DNA from: a virus
Length of the DNA stretch: 64,000 nt
IMG/VR virus record: IMGVR_UViG_3300044695_001846
Coordinates: 1-64,000 of that record
Strand: one strand, 5' to 3'
How positions within the stretch are numbered: position 1 is the stretch's first letter; each line of letters begins with the position of its first letter. The notes under the pieces are model-generated. The model saw nothing but the letters and a program-made list of their open reading frames with translations. It did not search any database and was not told the origin of the DNA. Both the position numbers and the translations under genes were made by a program. Below are positions 1 through 6,350 of the stretch, in pieces.

Positions 1-191
1 GCATCCATTATTATCTTTTATAACATATTGACAATATAGACATATATCTTCATATAGGGGAATCTCTGCATATTTATAAATCCCCCAAAAAATCCTACAT
101 ATATAACGGAGTTATAAGGTGTTGATGGATATACTATTTTGCCGAATTTTTGCGTTTTTAATTTGCGGATTTTTTGCGAGTTTTTTAAAAA

Positions 192-200
192 TGGTATAAT
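192..200 (+). promoter_or_regulatory. Extended -10 promoter for first fibre gene
   Basis: TGG followed by a perfect TATAAT. The hexamer ends 8 nt before the ATG at 209, so the transcript would start at or next to the start codon. No Shine-Dalgarno sequence and no convincing -35 is present. The upstream 190 nt are very AT-rich and hold no ORF. Confidence 0.65.
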
Positions 201-208
201 TAAGCATT

Positions 209-709
209 ATGGCAACAACAAGAGTGTTTAGACTTCCTAGCAATACCCAGCTTAATTCATATTTAACCCAGGCATCTGCTTCAACAACATATTTAACACA
301 GGCTTCTGCTTCTACTACATATGTTAAAAAATCAGGTGCAAATTATGCTATATCAAATGCTACAAGCACTACGGTAAATAGTGCTACTCCAACAATAATT
401 GCATCATTAACCATAACAACAAATGGAAGACCTATATTTTTAAATTCTACTGGAGATATGAATCCTACTGGTGGATCGGGGTGGAACTATTTGCAACTAT
501 ATAGAGATGCTACTGCAATAGGAAAATTTATAATTATTGAAGCATCAGCAGACACTAATAATCAAGGATATGCTTTAACTCATATTGATACCCCAGCTGC
601 TGGAACTTACACTTATACTGTAAGAGCTAATCGAGGATCTGGAACTACCATATATGGAGAAACTGGTAATAGTCAGGCTCCAACATTAATAGCAATAGAA
701 TTGTTTTAG
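209..709 (+). CDS. Short tail-fibre / receptor-binding-like protein
   Basis: 166 aa. The N-terminal third has two copies of a YLTQASASTTY repeat, a linker found again in the next fibre genes of this window. The remaining ~115 residues are Ser/Thr/Gly-rich beta-type sequence ending in a hydrophobic strand, as in small phage adhesin tip domains. No enzyme motif is visible. The ATG at 209 is the only sensible start and lies 8 nt after a TATAAT box, so a leaderless transcript is likely. The role as a virion surface protein is inferred from the repeats and the fibre-rich neighbourhood; it could also be a capsid decoration protein. Confidence 0.55.
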   Translation: MATTRVFRLPSNTQLNSYLTQASASTTYLTQASASTTYVKKSGANYAISNATSTTVNSATPTIIASLTITTNGRPIFLNSTGDMNPTGGSGWNYLQLYRDATAIGKFIIIEASADTNNQGYALTHIDTPAAGTYTYTVRANRGSGTTIYGETGNSQAPTLIAIELF

Positions 710-722
710 TTTTTTTATATAA

Positions 723-731
723 TGATATAAT
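723..731 (+). promoter_or_regulatory. Extended -10 promoter (TGATATAAT)
   Basis: TGA-TATAAT ends 8 nt before the ATG at 740, with no Shine-Dalgarno sequence. The surrounding string TTATATAATGATATAAT recurs before the fibre gene at 1717, so the promoter appears to have been duplicated along with the fibre gene. Confidence 0.65.
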
Positions 732-739
732 TAATTATT

Positions 740-1591
740 ATGGCAACTAAAATTCAATTAAGAAGAGATAGTTCAGCAGATTGGACTACTATTAATCCCG
801 TCCTTTCTGAAGGTGAAATTGGATTTGAAACAAATACTGGAAAATTTAAAATTGGAAATGGATCTAGTGCATGGTCTGCTTTAAGTTACTTTGGTGGAGA
901 AGTTGATTTATCAACATATTTAACTATTTCTTCTGCTTCTACTACATACCTAACCCAGGCTTCAGCTTCTGCTACATATTTAGCTCAATCTTCTGCTTCT
1001 ACTACATACCTAACCCAGGCTTCAGCTTCTGCTACATATTTAGCTCAATCTTCTGCAACTTCTCCAGCATACCTACCCTTTGTCTCTGGTTCATATTATA
1101 AAAGCCCAGGAGCAAATAACAGCGGAATTTCATGTAATTTAAATTCTACAAATTTTGGACACTTTTATGTAGGACAAACTACATCATTTGACAGAATTGG
1201 ATGTTCAACTGGAACAGTCACTACTGCTGGAACTGCAAGACTTGGAATTTATACAGATTCAGGTGGTAAACCAGGAACTTTAGTTTTAGATGCTGGAACG
1301 GTTGCTTATTCTACAAACAATACTGCATATTTAATTACTATTAATCAAAGTTTAACTCCTGGATGGTATTGGCTAGCACATAATATGCAATCTGGAAGTT
1401 CTCTTTTTTTTGGAAGTGGTGGAAATCAAACTAGTATACAGGGTGTACAAAGAATGGGTTCAACAAATCCATTTACAAATATGGTAGCTGGTTATGAACA
1501 ATCATCAGTTACTGGAGCATTTCCAGCTTCAGCATCTGCAGCATTTTCAACAACTAATGGAATTGTATCAGCATATTTGAGGGCAACATAA
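740..1591 (+). CDS. Tail-fibre protein with Mtd-like N-terminal domain
   Basis: 283 aa. Residues ~4-50 (IQLRRDSSADW, SEGEIGFETNTGKFKIGNG) match the short N-terminal virion-attachment module typical of Mtd-like and related phage tail proteins (established family pattern). Residues ~60-115 are five copies of the YLTQASAS-type linker, encoded partly by an exact 60-bp tandem repeat. The C-terminal ~165 residues are a beta-rich domain with GWYWLAH-type hydrophobic strands, presumably the receptor-binding tip. It is probably expressed from the extended -10 just upstream. The stop codon overlaps the ATG of the 28-aa gene that follows (TAATG). Confidence 0.7.
   Translation: MATKIQLRRDSSADWTTINPVLSEGEIGFETNTGKFKIGNGSSAWSALSYFGGEVDLSTYLTISSASTTYLTQASASATYLAQSSASTTYLTQASASATYLAQSSATSPAYLPFVSGSYYKSPGANNSGISCNLNSTNFGHFYVGQTTSFDRIGCSTGTVTTAGTARLGIYTDSGGKPGTLVLDAGTVAYSTNNTAYLITINQSLTPGWYWLAHNMQSGSSLFFGSGGNQTSIQGVQRMGSTNPFTNMVAGYEQSSVTGAFPASASAAFSTTNGIVSAYLRAT
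929..1056 (+). repeat. 60-bp tandem repeat inside fibre gene, 2.1 copies
   Basis: Positions 929-988 and 989-1048 are near-identical in sequence and in register with the codons; a partial third copy runs 1049-1056. Each unit encodes about 20 residues of alternating YLTQASAS and YLAQSSAS linker. Related but diverged copies occur in the genes at 209, 1717 and 6351. Confidence 0.85.
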
Positions 1592-1677
1592 TGGCTCAAC
1601 AAATTACTTACGGGATAGGTGGTTATGACCCATCAAAGCCAAATGACAATATTGTAGAAGTTATTGAAATAGACTAA
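1591..1677 (+). CDS. 28-aa conserved-looking micropeptide
   Basis: A 28-codon ORF starts at the ATG overlapping the stop of the upstream fibre gene (TAATG) and ends 40 nt before the next fibre gene. The peptide begins MAQQITYGIGGYDPSKP and has an acidic C-terminus (EVIEID). Translational coupling, the compact hydrophilic sequence and the absence of any other reading for this interval argue that it is real. The function is unknown; its position between two fibre genes suggests a fibre-associated or chaperone role, which is inference. Confidence 0.55.
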   Translation: MAQQITYGIGGYDPSKPNDNIVEVIEID

Positions 1678-1698
1678 TTAGCATAGTAGTTTATATAA

Positions 1699-1707
1699 TG
1701 ATATAAT
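1699..1707 (+). promoter_or_regulatory. Extended -10 promoter (TGATATAAT)
   Basis: TGA-TATAAT ends 9 nt before the ATG at 1717, with no Shine-Dalgarno sequence. It is nearly identical to the element at 723-731, including the preceding TTATATAA. Confidence 0.65.
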
Positions 1708-1716
1708 AAGAATACT

Positions 1717-3354
1717 ATGGCTACAATATTTCCTGGATCCGCCTCTGTTGGTCAAATTTTTGACGGATATGAATTTAATGGAACTGCCTGGGATATTGTT
1801 GGTATTGATTTAACTGCTGATTACCCTGAAATTATTGATGGAAAAATATCTGCAAGCGTTATTCCTAGCACTTTTGCAACAACTTCATATGTAAATCAAC
1901 AAGTTGGAAATATTAATTTATCCCCATATTTAACACAATCTTCTGCTTCTACTACATATATTACACAAGCTTCTGCAAGTACAACATATGCTACAAAGAC
2001 TGAATTAAACAACATTGATTTAAGTTCCGCTTCTGCAGCAGCAGTTGCAGCAATTGTTGATTCAGCTCCATCCACATTAAATACTCTAAATGAACTTGCA
2101 GCAGCACTAGGTGATGATGCAAACTATGCATCCACAATTACAACAGCACTTGGAAATAAATTAGATACATCTACAGCAAGTTCTACATATCAGCCACTTA
2201 ATGGTGCTTTATCAACACTCTCTAGTACATTTGGAAATATTACTATTCAAAGTGGAATAGTTAATTTTGCAAACTATGGAATGGGAATGATATCCTGGTC
2301 ACTAGACACTAACACCTATTTAACAGAGATATCTGCTTCTACTACATATGCTCCAATAGTTCCAGCAGTACAAACAGGTTTCCGTAATGCCATTATTAAT
2401 GGTGGTATGGATATCTGGCAACGAGGCACATCAATTACTCCAACTAATGGTGGTTACAACGCAGATAGATGGTTAACTTGGCTAGATGGTTCTGGCTCAA
2501 CTCGCCTTATCACTCAGCAATCTTTTACCCCTGGAGCAGGAGAAATTTCAGGATACGAACCAAAATACTTTTTAAGATACAATCAGTCTGTTGCTGGCTC
2601 TGGAGCGACTTATAATTACTTGTTACAAAAGATTGAAGACGTAAGAACTTTTGCTGGTCAAACAATTTCAATTTCATTTTGGGCTAAAACTGCCGCTAAC
2701 ACTACAATTCCAGGAATTTTAATTGGTCAAGCTTATGGCTCTGGTGGTTCACCATCTTCTTTTCAGTACACAACAGTTGCTACAAGCGTAGCGGTTACAA
2801 CTTCTTGGACTAAGTTTACTTACACAGTTACCGTTCCGTCTTTATCTGGAAAAACATTAGGAACCAATCCAGATTCATCGCTACACATATTCTTTTCTTT
2901 ACCAATAAATGCAACCTTTACATTTGATGTGTGGGGTGTACAAGTGGAAGCAGGTTCAGTAGCCACACCATTTGAACAACGTCCTATTGGTACAGAGTTA
3001 TCACTATGTCAGAGGTATTACTGGCGTAAAACTGCAGAAGGTGCTGCCAACGCAGGTGCAGCATTTGGTTCTGGCGTATGCACTACTGGAACAAGTAGTT
3101 TTATAGAGTTTTATTTTCCAGTTCAAATGCGGACTATTCCAACAATGGCAATAAGTTCGGGTAACTTAGTTTTAACAGACTCAGTTACCTACAATCTTGG
3201 AAGCGTGTCAATCGCATCTCAAATTTACAACAGCACAACTACGGGAAGAATTACTTTTAGTCATGCTGGAACTGGAACAGCATTTCGTCCCCACGTTTTA
3301 GCAGCAAACACAACAACAAGTGCGGCTTGGGTAGATGCGAGTGCGGAACTATAA
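1717..3354 (+). CDS. Tail-fibre protein with carbohydrate-binding-like C-terminal domain
   Basis: 545 aa. An N-terminal attachment region (FPGSASVGQIFDGYEFNGTAW) is followed by YLTQSSAS/YITQASAS linkers (~70-100) and a LNTLNELAAALGDDANYAS segment common in phage fibres. From ~225 comes a FRNAIINGGMDIWQRGTS...ADRW domain that recurs at the C-termini of many phage tail proteins and resembles a carbohydrate-binding jelly roll. The C-terminal part uses more C/G-ending codons than its neighbours, suggesting separate acquisition of the receptor-binding end. A host-adhesion role is inferred from the domain order. Expression is probably from the promoter at 1699-1707. Confidence 0.75.
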   Translation: MATIFPGSASVGQIFDGYEFNGTAWDIVGIDLTADYPEIIDGKISASVIPSTFATTSYVNQQVGNINLSPYLTQSSASTTYITQASASTTYATKTELNNIDLSSASAAAVAAIVDSAPSTLNTLNELAAALGDDANYASTITTALGNKLDTSTASSTYQPLNGALSTLSSTFGNITIQSGIVNFANYGMGMISWSLDTNTYLTEISASTTYAPIVPAVQTGFRNAIINGGMDIWQRGTSITPTNGGYNADRWLTWLDGSGSTRLITQQSFTPGAGEISGYEPKYFLRYNQSVAGSGATYNYLLQKIEDVRTFAGQTISISFWAKTAANTTIPGILIGQAYGSGGSPSSFQYTTVATSVAVTTSWTKFTYTVTVPSLSGKTLGTNPDSSLHIFFSLPINATFTFDVWGVQVEAGSVATPFEQRPIGTELSLCQRYYWRKTAEGAANAGAAFGSGVCTTGTSSFIEFYFPVQMRTIPTMAISSGNLVLTDSVTYNLGSVSIASQIYNSTTTGRITFSHAGTGTAFRPHVLAANTTTSAAWVDASAEL

Positions 3355-3373
3355 TGGCTTGTAGAACAATATA

Positions 3374-3601
3374 CTAAATATTACTACTTGCAGACTTTTC
3401 ATTAATAGTATCTAATTCATTTACAATCTTATAAGCCCATTGAGTAATTGAATATTCATATTTATTATAATGATGACCACAAAACATTAATTCCCCTGAA
3501 ACTCCAGTAGCAAGTACAAATGCTTGAGCACCACATCTATCACAACGATCTGCAATTTTTAATACTTTATCTTCTTGCTTTTTTACTTTTGTTTCAGGCA
3601 T
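3374..3601 (-). CDS. Small zinc-ribbon protein, actinobacterial DUF7455-like
   Basis: 75 aa, one of only two genes on the minus strand. It has DRCDRCGAQAFV at ~18-29 and FCGHHYNKY at ~41-49, a CxxC plus CxHH-type metal site characteristic of a small family widespread in Actinobacteria and their phages (recognised from the signature; the family number is from memory). On its own strand an AGGAG lies 7 nt before the ATG. The biochemical role is unknown. Its lone antisense position between fibre and holin-like genes is typical of a separately transcribed accessory (moron) gene. It is the best host indicator in the window. Confidence 0.8.
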   Translation of the reverse strand: MPETKVKKQEDKVLKIADRCDRCGAQAFVLATGVSGELMFCGHHYNKYEYSITQWAYKIVNELDTINEKSASSNI

Positions 3602-3625
3602 TTATTAACTCCTATGTTATTCATA

Positions 3626-3634
3626 TGTTATAAT
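3626..3634 (+). promoter_or_regulatory. Extended -10 promoter (TGTTATAAT)
   Basis: TGT-TATAAT lies in the divergent gap between the minus-strand zinc-ribbon gene and the + strand gene at 3672, about 38 nt before its start. Confidence 0.5.
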
Positions 3635-3671
3635 TGTCATTAAGTCTTACTTTGGAGTATACCATAAAATA

Positions 3672-3986
3672 GTGAATAATTCAATATCTATGTTTGTTGA
3701 AAACTGGCAAATGTTTTTATCTCTTACCGCCATTCTAGGCGTTGGTTATGCAACCGTAAGAAAATTTGAAAGAATTCTTGGTAAAGATGAAAAGGGTAGA
3801 ACTATTGCAGATAGACTAGATCGTGTAGAGCATCAGATATTTCCAAATGGTGGCTCAAGCCTTGCAGACAAGGTAAACAATCTTGGATCTAATCAAGGTG
3901 AAATTAAAGCAGATGTTAAGCAATTAACTGGAGAAGTAAAAGTAATTCACGATGTTTTAGTAGCATATATTGCAGATAAGAAATAA
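3672..3986 (+). CDS. Holin-like membrane protein (DUF2746-like)
   Basis: 104 aa with a GTG start. One N-terminal transmembrane segment (~12-28, MFLSLTAILGVGYATV) is followed by a charged region (DRLDRVEHQIFPNGG) and a C-terminal coiled coil. This architecture matches actinophage DUF2746-type proteins, often found near lysis genes. The start is uncertain: GGAG lies 15 nt before the GTG, and an in-frame ATG at 3690 would give 98 aa. It could be a holin, a holin accessory protein or a membrane-anchored structural protein. No endolysin is adjacent. Confidence 0.5.
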   Translation: MNNSISMFVENWQMFLSLTAILGVGYATVRKFERILGKDEKGRTIADRLDRVEHQIFPNGGSSLADKVNNLGSNQGEIKADVKQLTGEVKVIHDVLVAYIADKK

Positions 3987-3993
3987 AATAGTT

Positions 3994-4002
3994 TGGTATA
4001 AT
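3994..4002 (+). promoter_or_regulatory. Extended -10 promoter (TGGTATAAT)
   Basis: TGG-TATAAT lies 32 nt before the ATG at 4035. Here the leader contains a normal Shine-Dalgarno (AGGAG, 4022-4026). Confidence 0.6.
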
Positions 4003-4034
4003 AAGAAAGTAAGAAATAAATAGGAGTGCCCAAC

Positions 4035-4379
4035 ATGACCCCAGGGCTTGTAAACTTTGTTTGTCCTCAAGGTAGTACCTTTAGAAGGACTTTAACATAC
4101 TCCCTGGATGATCTTCCTATTAATTTATCTGGATATTCTTCAAGATTACAAGTAAGGCAAGCATATTATTCTGATGATCCAATTGTTTCCCTAGTTTCTG
4201 GAAGTGGAATTACTATTGGAGGATCTGCAGGAACTATTGATATATTCATTGCAGCAAGTGCTACATCTAATTTTCCTGCAGGAAATCACGTTTATGATTT
4301 AGAAATAATCAGCCCATCAAACATTGTTGATAGATTAATCGAAGGTACATTCAATGTAACCCCAGAGGTAACAAGGTAA
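4035..4379 (+). CDS. Small tail protein, beta-sandwich type (copy A)
   Basis: 114 aa. I chose the ATG at 4035 because AGGAG at 4022-4026 is correctly spaced from it; the longer GTG reading at 4026 overlaps the Shine-Dalgarno. The pattern CPQGSTFRRTL, LSGYSSRLQVR, HVYDLEI, GTFNVTPEVTR belongs to a family of small proteins found beside fibre genes in many phages. It is a paralogue in layout of the gene at 17717. It is probably a baseplate or fibre-adaptor component; the function has not been shown to my knowledge. The stop overlaps the next ATG. Confidence 0.55.
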   Translation: MTPGLVNFVCPQGSTFRRTLTYSLDDLPINLSGYSSRLQVRQAYYSDDPIVSLVSGSGITIGGSAGTIDIFIAASATSNFPAGNHVYDLEIISPSNIVDRLIEGTFNVTPEVTR

Positions 4380-4825
4380 TGGCAGAATTAAAAGTAGAAA
4401 TTGATCAAATTGTAAATAATATAACAATTGATGAAGAAAATGTAGTTATTGAATTAGGAACTTCTGGTCCACAAGGTGGAAGAGGGACTGGAATTCTTAA
4501 TGGCATAACGGCTCCAAATAATACTATTGGTATTGTTGGAGATTTTTTCTTAAATACAACAAACATGAATTTGTATGGTCCAAAAACAGATTCAGGTTGG
4601 GGAACTCCAACAGATTTAGTAGGAAGTCAAGAACTTGGTTATGTTCACATTCAATCAGTACCCTCTGCGGTATGGAACGTAACACACGGATTAGGGTTTA
4701 CCCCTAATATTACAGTAGTTGATACAGCAGGAACAGTTGTTGAGGGGTCATATAACTATCCAAATTCAAGTACTGTAGTTTTGTCCTTTATCGGAGCATT
4801 TTCGGGAAGGGCGTATTTATCGTAA
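4379..4825 (+). CDS. Tail-fibre adaptor with collagen-like motif and C-terminal tip domain
   Basis: 148 aa. It contains a short GPQGGRGTG collagen-like stretch (~30-38), a YGPKTDSGWG motif (~66-75) and a C-terminal domain with VWNVTHGLGFTPNITVVD that recurs in tail proteins of marine and freshwater phages. It is translationally coupled to the upstream gene. It is comparable in position and motif (a GP-G-RG stretch) to the gene at 18083. A structural role is inferred. Confidence 0.55.
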   Translation: MAELKVEIDQIVNNITIDEENVVIELGTSGPQGGRGTGILNGITAPNNTIGIVGDFFLNTTNMNLYGPKTDSGWGTPTDLVGSQELGYVHIQSVPSAVWNVTHGLGFTPNITVVDTAGTVVEGSYNYPNSSTVVLSFIGAFSGRAYLS

Positions 4826-4843
4826 TGAAGGAGGTGAAAATAT

Positions 4844-6289
4844 ATGTCTAGAAAATTTTTAACAAGTATTGATTTAAATCGTAATGAATTGCAAAACGGT
4901 GTTATCCATAATTTGGCTACAGATCCAGGTTCTGGAGTTGCTGGTCAAGTTTACTTTAACACTGTTGACAACACGTTAAAAGTATATACTGGATCATCTT
5001 GGGAAGCCGTTGGGTCTACTGAATTTATTGGTGATGCAGTAAATGATTTACTTGATAGTGGAGCTGGAATTTCATTAAACTATAATGATGCTGGAAATTC
5101 TCTTACAATTGCAAACACTGGCGTAACTAGCATTGCTGGTACAGCTAACGAAGTATCTGTAAGCGGATCTGCTGGTGCAGTAACAGTAAGTCTTCCAAAC
5201 TCTATTACAGTAGATGTGACTGGTGCTTTAACTGGTAATGCAAGTACTGCTAGCACTTTGCAGACACCTAGATCTATTGGTCTTGGTGGATCTTTAAGTG
5301 GTAGTGTTAGTTTTGATGGAAGTCAGAACGTAACAATTACAGCAGATATCGTAGCAGATTCAGTTGCTCTTGGTGCAGATACAACTGGTGATTATGTAGC
5401 AGGTGCAAGTGCATCTGGTGCAGGTATCAGTGTAACTGGTTCAGGTGGTGAAGGTTCAACTCTAACGATTTCTAACACTGGTGTTACATCTCTTTCAGGA
5501 ACAGCTAATGAAGTAACTGTTTCAGGATCTGCTGGAGCAATTACAATTGGTCTTCCAGATGATGTAACAATTGGAGGAAATCTTGGTGTAACTGGAAATC
5601 TAACTGTAAGTGGAAGCGTAACAACTTTAAATACAGAAACTTTGCTAGTTGAGGATAATCAAATTACCCTTAATAGCAATGTAACTGGAGTTCCTGCAGC
5701 AAATGCAGGTCTTGAAGTTGAGCGTGGTGATTCAACCAATGCTTCTTTAATTTGGAATGAATCATCTGATAAATGGTCAGCTGGACTTCTTGGTAGCGAA
5801 ACTGCTATCTCTCTTGAAGGTCACGTCCATGCAACATCTGATATAACTGGATTACAGGAGTATGTTGAAGATACAGTTGGCACAATGCTAACAGACTCTT
5901 CAACAGTTGATTTCACATATTCAGATAATTCTGGAAGTGCTGGAACATTCACTGCTGGTATCATTACAGCTTCAACAAGCTATTTGACAACTGGTAGTGG
6001 TCTTGCTGTTGATATTTCTTCTGTAGAGTCAAAGTTAATAACTGATGGATTCCCAAAGAAATATGCAGCTAATAACACATCGCTAACATCAACTAGTGGA
6101 GTATGTACCTGGACTGTAACACACAACCTTGCAACTAAGGATGTAACAGTTCAAGTATATGAAGTTGCTGCTGATTATAATCAGGTAGAAGTAGATGTAC
6201 AACATACATCAACATCTGCTATAACTATTAAAATTAATAGTGCAACAACAATTGCTGCTGACACATATCGTGTTGTAGTAATTGGATAA
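4844..6289 (+). CDS. Tail-fibre protein with repetitive beta domain
   Basis: 481 aa. The N-terminus (HNLATDPGSGVAGQVYFNT, VYTGSSWEAVG) is the attachment motif shared with the 1118-aa gene downstream. The centre has two diverged copies of a unit containing TGVTSLSGTANEVTVSGSAGA. A conserved NLTVSGSVTTLNTETLLVEDN segment follows, typical of phage fibres. The C-terminal ~70 residues form a tip domain with a TVTHNLATKDVTVQVYE strand pattern like the gene at 4379. A near-perfect Shine-Dalgarno (AAGGAGGTGA) precedes the ATG, so translation should be strong. Confidence 0.75.
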   Translation: MSRKFLTSIDLNRNELQNGVIHNLATDPGSGVAGQVYFNTVDNTLKVYTGSSWEAVGSTEFIGDAVNDLLDSGAGISLNYNDAGNSLTIANTGVTSIAGTANEVSVSGSAGAVTVSLPNSITVDVTGALTGNASTASTLQTPRSIGLGGSLSGSVSFDGSQNVTITADIVADSVALGADTTGDYVAGASASGAGISVTGSGGEGSTLTISNTGVTSLSGTANEVTVSGSAGAITIGLPDDVTIGGNLGVTGNLTVSGSVTTLNTETLLVEDNQITLNSNVTGVPAANAGLEVERGDSTNASLIWNESSDKWSAGLLGSETAISLEGHVHATSDITGLQEYVEDTVGTMLTDSSTVDFTYSDNSGSAGTFTAGIITASTSYLTTGSGLAVDISSVESKLITDGFPKKYAANNTSLTSTSGVCTWTVTHNLATKDVTVQVYEVAADYNQVEVDVQHTSTSAITIKINSATTIAADTYRVVVIG

Positions 6290-6291
6290 AG

Positions 6292-6297
6292 TATAAT
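6292..6297 (+). promoter_or_regulatory. -10 box before the large fibre gene
   Basis: TATAAT lies 3 nt after the previous stop codon and upstream of a hairpin, 54 nt before the ATG at 6351. No -35 is apparent. Confidence 0.45.
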
Positions 6298-6308
6298 ATA
6301 GTATGTGG

Positions 6309-6332
6309 GGGGCTAGATTAAACCCTAGCCCC
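6309..6332 (+). promoter_or_regulatory. Leader hairpin before the 1118-aa fibre gene
   Basis: Perfect 8-bp stem GGGGCTAG (6309-6316) / CTAGCCCC (6325-6332) with an 8-nt loop. No U-tract follows; instead the RBS AGAAGGA and the ATG at 6351 come 18 nt later. It may be a weak terminator for the upstream gene, an mRNA-stabilising hairpin or a translation-control structure. Confidence 0.55.
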
Positions 6333-6350
6333 TCATATTAGAAGGAAAAA

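Noticed and set aside
1-208. Possible TTGACA promoter (28-33) and loose hairpin in the first 208 nt
   Set aside because: No -10 at proper spacing for the TTGACA, and the GGGGA/TCCCC pairing is only 5 bp with a long loop.
929-1056. Tandem repeats considered as a CRISPR array
   Set aside because: Units are contiguous without unique spacers, stay in frame and encode the YLTQASAS fibre linker.
3354-3377. Seven-codon ORF overlapping the stop of the fibre gene (TAATG)
   Set aside because: Only 7 codons, and it runs into the end of the minus-strand gene; it looks like a remnant of the micropeptide arrangement seen at 1591.
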